Assembly (NCBI GenBank): GCA_016929595.1
Contig: JAFGIN010000224.1
Span: forward strand, 1-39,799
Direction: 5' to 3'
DNA: 39,799 bases
Origin: Chitinispirillaceae bacterium
Lineage (GTDB): Bacteria; Fibrobacterota; Chitinivibrionia; Chitinivibrionales; Chitinispirillaceae
Made by a program: the position numbers and the translations under genes. The notes beneath the pieces are model-generated. The model was not told where the DNA came from. It was given only the letters and a program-made list of their open reading frames with translations, and made no database searches. Every line of letters starts with the position of its first letter. The first letter of the stretch is position 1. Of this stretch, positions 34,153 to 39,799 are shown in pieces.

Positions 34153-36541
34153 AAAGAACTCCTTTTAATTGTCTGTTTGCATGAAAACCAGTTGTATACC
34201 TCAAAAACGACTTACTTTTTGTAGCAGTATCAACCGAGTCAACCAGAATAATTCCAAGAATTTTCTCTTTTAAAAATGGGTATTCATTAATAAGCCTGTT
34301 GATCTTAGACGAGTCTATTTTACCAGCTTTAATAACAATAACGCAAGATTGCACTTCTCTGCTTAAAATATAGGAATCCGATACCATAGAAAGTGGTGGT
34401 GAATTAATTATTACCAATTTGTAATTTACTATTAGCATCTTCATGAGTTCGCTTAATTGTGTACTTAGTAAAATGTTAGTAGGATTTTTACAGGCGGTCC
34501 CAGAAGATAACAAATGTAAATTTTGTACATTTGTATACCTTATTGTCTCTTTTAAATTTGATTCAGACAGCGCCAACTCCTGGTGAAGAAGATCTGAAAA
34601 ACCAGGTATTTTAGTGCATTTAAAATGATCAAAAAGTTGTCCATGCCGAATGTCACTATCTATAAGGAGTGTTAATTTGTATTTTTGAGCAGCCACAACG
34701 GCAAGATTAGCTGCGATAACTGAACAGTTTTCATCATTATCATAACTTGTGATCAACAATGATTTTGAATTCCGAATTTCGAGATAACTATCTATTTTTG
34801 AATATATTTTATTGTATGTTTGATGTAAAAAAGACTCTTTTAATTGCTGAGTATTATCGATGATATGAACGTTTGAACTTTTTTTGTTACAACTTGAATT
34901 CTTACAGTCTTTTTGTAATGGTATTACATCCAAAATGGGGGCGGTACAAAATTTATAAAGATCATCTATTGTATGTAGTCTCTTATCAAAATAATCGTAA
35001 ATAATGGCTGGTCCTATCGATATTAGTAAACTTAGTAAAATACCTGATGTTAAATATATCATCAGCCGTTTGATATTAATTTCTGGAACAACCGGGATAG
35101 AATAATCCAGAATATACATATCTGACATGATGGACTTATCGGCCATTTTAGCCTGATTATAATTACTTAAGATTTGAGAATATAATTCTGAATTAATAAG
35201 CTGTTGACGCAATAAAGCAGCATATTGCATTTCTTTTTCCGGAAGGTGGTTCAAGTTTTTCAAAGCTGCATTTTTTTCAGTGCTGACATTGTGAATTTCT
35301 TTCTTCTTGTTTTCAATGAAGTTATTTAATAATAACATCGTTTTTGTATTTATCTGTTCTAACTTTTGATTATTTTTTTTGACAAGCCTATGTCCCGGTG
35401 CGTATTCGTTTGATTCTAATGCAAACTTTTGCTGCAAAAGGTAATTATAATATTGCTGCAATCCAATTGCACCTGAAACATCTTGACTTCCAAGAAAATA
35501 CAGAGCTTCAATTATTGCCTGTGATCTCGATTCAAAATTGTTTATTGTCAGCTTTTTTTCTAAATCAGATGCCTGTCGCAATTTTTTGTTTTTTTCAAAA
35601 ATGTCATTATCCAGAACTGGAAGTCCCGAAATAATTTCATGAATATTGTTATTTAAAGAAACATGGGGATTTTTAACTCTAAATTTTTTAATACTGTCTT
35701 CATTTTTTATAAGTTGATTTGTTGCTATTACCAATTGGTTCTCTAAAACACCAATGGTTTTCAACATTTTTTCTTTAAGAAAACGGATATTTTCCGAGAT
35801 ATAAAGATCAGCGATAAGATTAATCGTTTTTGATGATAGTTGAGGGTCTATTCCTGTCAATACAATTTCTATAATATTTTGATTCGAAGGGTCCCTTTCG
35901 GAAATATGCTTTATTTCGATATTTTTTCTTAATTCTTTGACTGCATCATCTTTTGTAACTATAGTAAATTTAAAATCAAATGGATTGTTCATATATTCAT
36001 TTGTTAACACCATTTCTACACCCGGTATAATCAGGGTATTCTTACCATTAAGCCTACAGCTTTCAATATATGTTACATCCCGTGATTTTGGTTTACATAA
36101 AGATACCGTATATAAATGTTCCGATGAGTTATCGACATTAATTGAATAAGTACCTTTTTGCGCAGAAGAATCCAGGTGTATATATGAAACAACATCTGAT
36201 CTGCATATATTCGATAAAACAAAATTTAATCTAAGCGAATCAATGACATTAATCAAAAAGTTTCTTGATTTAATAACAATTGATGAAACTGATTCGTTCT
36301 CAGAATATTCAGGAAAAAAAGAATAATCAATTTTTTGATACGTTCCAATAAGTACGTTGGAATCGATTTTCGGTTGTATCTTGTTATATTTTGATAAAAT
36401 TACAAACCATAAAATAAAAATTACTGGAACAGTGAGCAGAATGTACCTTTTCCATCTTGAAAAGCAGGTACTGAAATGCTTGATCCAATAAGAACAATCT
36501 TGTTTAATAATATGATCATTATCATTTACACTTCTTTCCAT
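34139..36541 (-). CDS. Wzc-like polysaccharide co-polymerase with degenerate tyrosine-kinase domain
   Basis: An 800-aa protein with two transmembrane segments (residues about 33-50 and 493-516). The long coiled-coil-rich periplasmic part includes the GNVR-type region and a PVVPEINIKR proline motif before the second helix. The cytoplasmic BY-kinase fold runs about residues 540-775. Its ATP site is broken. Walker A, normally GxGKST, reads DENCSV (Lys replaced by Cys606). Walker B, normally IIDTPP, reads IINSPP (Asp replaced by Asn713). Walker A' is kept (LLIDSDIR). The C-terminal Tyr cluster is reduced to one residue (Tyr782). It probably controls chain length or export without autophosphorylation. 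AGGA precedes the ATG. Confidence 0.88.
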   Translation of the reverse strand: MERSVNDNDHIIKQDCSYWIKHFSTCFSRWKRYILLTVPVIFILWFVILSKYNKIQPKIDSNVLIGTYQKIDYSFFPEYSENESVSSIVIKSRNFLINVIDSLRLNFVLSNICRSDVVSYIHLDSSAQKGTYSINVDNSSEHLYTVSLCKPKSRDVTYIESCRLNGKNTLIIPGVEMVLTNEYMNNPFDFKFTIVTKDDAVKELRKNIEIKHISERDPSNQNIIEIVLTGIDPQLSSKTINLIADLYISENIRFLKEKMLKTIGVLENQLVIATNQLIKNEDSIKKFRVKNPHVSLNNNIHEIISGLPVLDNDIFEKNKKLRQASDLEKKLTINNFESRSQAIIEALYFLGSQDVSGAIGLQQYYNYLLQQKFALESNEYAPGHRLVKKNNQKLEQINTKTMLLLNNFIENKKKEIHNVSTEKNAALKNLNHLPEKEMQYAALLRQQLINSELYSQILSNYNQAKMADKSIMSDMYILDYSIPVVPEINIKRLMIYLTSGILLSLLISIGPAIIYDYFDKRLHTIDDLYKFCTAPILDVIPLQKDCKNSSCNKKSSNVHIIDNTQQLKESFLHQTYNKIYSKIDSYLEIRNSKSLLITSYDNDENCSVIAANLAVVAAQKYKLTLLIDSDIRHGQLFDHFKCTKIPGFSDLLHQELALSESNLKETIRYTNVQNLHLLSSGTACKNPTNILLSTQLSELMKMLIVNYKLVIINSPPLSMVSDSYILSREVQSCVIVIKAGKIDSSKINRLINEYPFLKEKILGIILVDSVDTATKSKSFLRYTTGFHANRQLKGVLCEKV

Positions 36542-36955
36542 TTACAAATCCTTTAACATTGACTAAACAACTATGATTTATGGATAAATATCAACCATCG
36601 GCACTGTTATAATTAACTATTGAGGAAATGCACTTCAATGTTAAGATACATTTTTAAAAATTATGCAGCTGGATACAAAACCTTTAAAGTTTTTTTGATA
36701 CATCATTGAAAAGACATTGATTATTATTTAATGGAACAAAGACAATGCCAATTCAAAGTATTTTTAATACCAAATTGCATCTTATAGTCGGATACCATTT
36801 AAACCAGATATTGCAGACATTAGGGAATTATGTTATACTAATTCAAGGCAATCAAAATTTGATATTTTGTTAAATATAATGAACTGAAAAGGAGTGATTA
36901 TTTCTAAAACTAAATTACATTTTTGAGTATACAATTTTTTTATTTCTATTTATGA
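36542..36955. other. AT-rich upstream region between divergent genes
   Basis: This part of the 703-bp gap between the divergent Wzc-like and secreted-protein genes holds no open frame of note. It is AT-rich with several A/T tracts, as expected of promoters, but I could not assign boxes. The right part of the gap is occupied by the 158-bp element and the leader of the next gene. Confidence 0.5.
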
Positions 36956-37113
36956 GTCCACTCTAAAAAGCTGATAAATATGTTTCTCCCGCTTATCGCG
37001 GGATCAACATGATCGTTTTTTTAGCTAAATTAAGGCTCTTTCTGCTCATCCCGCCACTGCGGGATACCGCAAAAGGCGGGACGAAATGTTTTTTCTACCT
37101 TTTTAGAGTGGAC
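36956..37113. mobile_element. 158-bp MITE-like element with perfect 15-bp terminal inverted repeats
   Basis: GTCCACTCTAAAAAG (36956-36970) is exactly inverted at 37099-37113 (CTTTTTAGAGTGGAC). Inside are three GC-rich hairpins in otherwise AT-rich DNA: TCCCGC/GCGGGA around 36988, TCCCGC/GCGGGA around 37053, and CCGC/GCGG around 37066. It has no coding capacity. Size, perfect ends and internal structure fit a non-autonomous transposable element mobilised in trans. A clear target duplication was not seen; TTTAT occurs on both flanks. Confidence 0.8.
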
Positions 37114-37244
37114 CCATTTATAAATATCCAGTATTTGCTATCTGAAATTAACCGGGTGACTAATACAGTTATTTATACAGACCAAAAAGTTACTAAATTT
37201 TATGCGAATATGTTAATTGCATAGCTATTAAGGAGTTAAAATAT

Positions 37245-39416
37245 ATGACAAATTTTATAACAATATCTTTTATACTGGTCATTGTTCTTAGTTGTCCGTC
37301 AAGATGTAGTGTTTTGTCTCAAATTATTGTTTCACCTGGTACCGAAATTGAAGTTGGAGAAGAGGTACAGTTTAAGATCCCATTAAATATACCTTTCAAC
37401 GATACAGATGCCTCGCTGTATGAGTGGGATTTTGGTGATGGATATTTTATGAAAAAAGGATTTCCATCACCGTCTCATTCAAATTCCGGACCTACATGTA
37501 TCCATTTTTTTATGAAACCTGGAAAATTTACTGTAAAAGTATTTAAAACCACGAATACCGGGAGAGATTCAAGTACAACTGTAGTAAATGTAAAAGGGCA
37601 AAGTCCGATTCCTGGATTTGAACTATGGCATGCGCCTTTCCATGCAAGAATAAGTCAACACATTTATGTAAGAATACCATTAAATATTGCATTAAACAAG
37701 GCAAACAAACTTAAAATCACAATTAATGGTAGTAATGGATATTCAAAAATTCTTCTTAATAAACCATCTCTAAAAAGCGAAGAAAAATTTTTACTGAAGA
37801 ATAGTGAATTACCAAAAGATAGCTATACACTTAGAGCAGATCTTTATAATGCAGAGGATAAAATTATTTCTTATCTCAAGGAGAAATTTGATAAACCATA
37901 CGACGGAATACCTGCTGTTGGAATAAATGAGAACAATGCACTTTGCATAAATGGAAGACCCACTTTTTTAGTTACAGGTTTTTTGTTAAGTGACTATGAA
38001 TACACAGGATGGGCCGAAAATTGTGTTAATGCTGGAATTGGTGTAGGATATTATGAGAACCATTCTTTAAATACATGGAAAGACTATCTTTCCACATGTA
38101 AGAGTTATGATCGATTTGTCATCGGGCCAATTCACCGCTGGGAAGGTGGCGGCGGTTTTTGTAATGAAAGAAACTCAAATATCGAATCCATTGAACAATA
38201 TGTTAATTCTACTAAAGATGAATCTTCACTACTCATGTGGTCATGGAAAGATGAGCCAGATTTAGGTGGCCGTGATATAATGATACCCCCGCCGGTTTTA
38301 GCATCGTGGACCAGTTCTTGCCATAAAATCGATCCAAATCACCCTGTCTGGATTAATTTAACAGGAGGCGACTACTTAACTTATTGGAATGAAATGGGTG
38401 GTAATGGTACGGTTTTCGACTACATAGGGAGCGATTCGTTATATGGCGGGAAGAAACATTTTCCAGTAGATTTTATTGGTTTTGATATATATCCACTGGA
38501 ATCGAGCACCTGGGCCCGTTTGAAAAACAGAAGGGTTATGGAAGAATTTGCCTTATCATACGACAGATTAATTGAGAGGAATTACAATCTGATTCCAATT
38601 TCGGGTTTTGTTGAATGTCAAGAAATAGAGAATCTGGAAACTCCGGTACCAACACCAGATCAAATCTTGATGGAAGCATGGATTACTGTAATACATGGGG
38701 CAAAAATGGTATCATGGTTTCATTATTTTGGTAAGAGACCTCAGGCAAACATCGAAGCAATGAATCAGTTTTGTTCACAAATGAAAACTTATGGAAACAT
38801 TATCCTCTCTGCACCTTCAAACCGTATAATAACTGATGATGCCAACGTACCAGGGAAACGAGTGGATTTCATTTCAAGGGATACTATAGTTAATCATTAT
38901 GGTCAGTCAGATACATGTACCTATGTATTTGCTGTCAGAGTAACTGAACCAGAAGGTAGTGATATATTTGTACAAGTTAAAGAACCAGAAACAATCAATG
39001 TCACCTACCATGTAAGTGGAATAAGTGAAATGAAAATATATGATGTAAATAATAATCGTTGGATAACGCCGGATAAGAATTCATTTTCTGATACACTCGG
39101 AAAGTGTTCAAACCGTATCTATATTATTTCAAAAAATGGATTTAATGCTGATAAGGATAAAACATTTAAAGCCATAGAAAGTAAAAACCATAAAATAGAA
39201 AACACTGCTGTTATTAACTTACAACCATTTAAAAATACGATCGCGATACCAACAGATATTATACAAAATATAAGGATATACAATTTAAAAGGGACTGTCG
39301 TTGGAAAAATGATGAAAAATTCTTCATCTATTATTTGGAATGGCAAATTAAGTACCGGAACATATCTTATATCGGATAACCATCAATTTAATTTGAAATT
39401 ATCTTTGATCAATTAA
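37245..39416 (+). CDS. Secreted PKD-domain protein with TIM-barrel glycoside-hydrolase-like domain
   Basis: A 723-aa protein. It has a signal peptide (residues about 1-21, ISFILVIVLSCPSRC) and a PKD domain (about 25-117, YEWDFGDG and PGKFTVKVF). A beta-rich region (about 120-222) is followed by a TIM-barrel-like domain (about 225-510) opening ALCINGRPTFLVTG. WSWKDEPDL (Glu337) and SGFVECQE (Glu457 or Glu460) look like the acid/base and nucleophile of clan GH-A enzymes. The last about 70 residues (IRIYNLKGTVVGKM...SIIWNGKLSTGTYL) resemble a type IX-style sorting domain. AAGGAG lies before the ATG. I cannot name a GH family. A role in cleaving a glycan, perhaps the one made next door, is inferred. 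Confidence 0.7.
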   Translation: MTNFITISFILVIVLSCPSRCSVLSQIIVSPGTEIEVGEEVQFKIPLNIPFNDTDASLYEWDFGDGYFMKKGFPSPSHSNSGPTCIHFFMKPGKFTVKVFKTTNTGRDSSTTVVNVKGQSPIPGFELWHAPFHARISQHIYVRIPLNIALNKANKLKITINGSNGYSKILLNKPSLKSEEKFLLKNSELPKDSYTLRADLYNAEDKIISYLKEKFDKPYDGIPAVGINENNALCINGRPTFLVTGFLLSDYEYTGWAENCVNAGIGVGYYENHSLNTWKDYLSTCKSYDRFVIGPIHRWEGGGGFCNERNSNIESIEQYVNSTKDESSLLMWSWKDEPDLGGRDIMIPPPVLASWTSSCHKIDPNHPVWINLTGGDYLTYWNEMGGNGTVFDYIGSDSLYGGKKHFPVDFIGFDIYPLESSTWARLKNRRVMEEFALSYDRLIERNYNLIPISGFVECQEIENLETPVPTPDQILMEAWITVIHGAKMVSWFHYFGKRPQANIEAMNQFCSQMKTYGNIILSAPSNRIITDDANVPGKRVDFISRDTIVNHYGQSDTCTYVFAVRVTEPEGSDIFVQVKEPETINVTYHVSGISEMKIYDVNNNRWITPDKNSFSDTLGKCSNRIYIISKNGFNADKDKTFKAIESKNHKIENTAVINLQPFKNTIAIPTDIIQNIRIYNLKGTVVGKMMKNSSSIIWNGKLSTGTYLISDNHQFNLKLSLIN

Positions 39417-39538
39417 AATTGATGGTGTAATTTTTCGCACAGTAATGGTAATTTCGTAATAATCAAAAAATGTTTTCCTTCTTCTATCGCATAATTGGAT
39501 TAAAAACCATAAATGTGCAAAAAAGGAAGGATCGAAGA

Positions 39539-39799
39539 GAGTATACACAGATCTATCTCCAATTCATTTTTGCAGTTGAAAACAGGATATCTCTTATATG
39601 CCTGAATGGAGAAATGAATTGTACAAATATATTACCGGTATAATACATAATAACAAACATAAACTGATTGTAATAAACGGAATCGGCAATCATATCCACA
39701 TTTTGGCAGGGATAAACCCCATCAGTCGATATCGGATTTATTGCAGGACATCAAGGGGGATTCATCAAAATGGACTTGCCCTGAGCTTTCATTCCTGTC
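39539..39799 (+). pseudogene. IS200/IS605-family (Y1/HUH) transposase remnant, frameshifted and cut by window edge
   Basis: Three reading frames in sequence give one TnpA-like protein. Frame one (from 39539) reads EYTQIYLQFIFAVENRISLI. The second, from about 39598, reads PEWRNELYKYITGIIHNNKH then LIVINGIGNHIHILAGI, with the HxH (HUH) metal-binding motif. The third, from 39726, reads SISDLLQDIKGDSSKWTCPE. At least two frameshifts separate them and no start codon precedes the first block, though AAGGAAGG lies at the expected place. This order and these blocks are typical of small single-strand transposases that use a catalytic Tyr, which here would lie beyond the window. Confidence 0.85.

Noticed and set aside
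37009-37224. 71-codon frame across the 158-bp element
   Set aside because: It reads through the hairpins and the right terminal repeat, so it is incidental to the element.

Overview
The window looks like a chromosomal segment of a diderm (LPS-making) bacterium, probably of the FCB group and perhaps Fibrobacterota/Chitinispirillia-like. That placement is inferred from an LpxC-FabZ fusion, an lpxA-lpxC/fabZ-lpxD-skp-bamA-tamB block, an McsA-McsB-ClpC set in an outer-membrane organism, and a secreted protein with a PKD domain and a sorting-tail-like C-terminus. No marker in the window settles the phylum. I saw no rRNA, tRNA or CRISPR array.

Layout. (1) 1-2430, plus strand: a GC-rich palindromic dispersed repeat, then three overlapping pseudopilin/minor-pilin genes. 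(2) 2618-22060, minus strand, read right to left: a small unknown gene, lysS, a LolC/E-type permease, lolD, mcsA, mcsB, clpC, tamB, bamA, skp, lpxD, lpxC-fabZ, lpxA. This is an envelope-building block (lipid A, Omp85 insertion, TamB lipid/OMP transport, lipoprotein release) with an arginine-phosphorylation/ClpC proteolysis module in its middle. (3) 22271-26407: ettA, a DUF4404-like small gene bracketed by two near-identical palindromes, and a radical SAM/SPASM plus methyltransferase pair. (4) 26408-27359: gene-poor DNA with decayed inverted-repeat elements. (5) 27360-36541: a visibly AT-rich surface-polysaccharide locus. It has GT4, NodB-type deacetylase, two GT2 enzymes and a Wzy/ligase-type membrane protein on the plus strand. 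On the minus strand are a Wzc-like chain-length/BY-kinase protein with a destroyed kinase active site and a methyltransferase. (6) 36542-39799: a 158-bp MITE-like element with perfect 15-bp ends, a secreted PKD/TIM-barrel putative glycoside hydrolase, and a multiply frameshifted IS200/IS605-type transposase remnant running off the window.

How the parts work together. Lipid A synthesis (LpxA, LpxC, LpxD), the FabZ activity feeding hydroxyacyl chains, BamA/Skp/TamB and LolD/LolC-E together build and stock the outer membrane. The polysaccharide locus would assemble a glycan from nucleotide sugars, modify it (deacetylation, methylation), polymerise it and set its length. The points most worth follow-up are the apparently kinase-dead Wzc homologue, the McsB with an altered pArg-sensing motif and no adjacent ctsR, the small-element families inserted at gene boundaries (just before bamA, between bamA and skp, over the lpxD and radical-SAM stop codons), and the unclassified secreted TIM-barrel protein.
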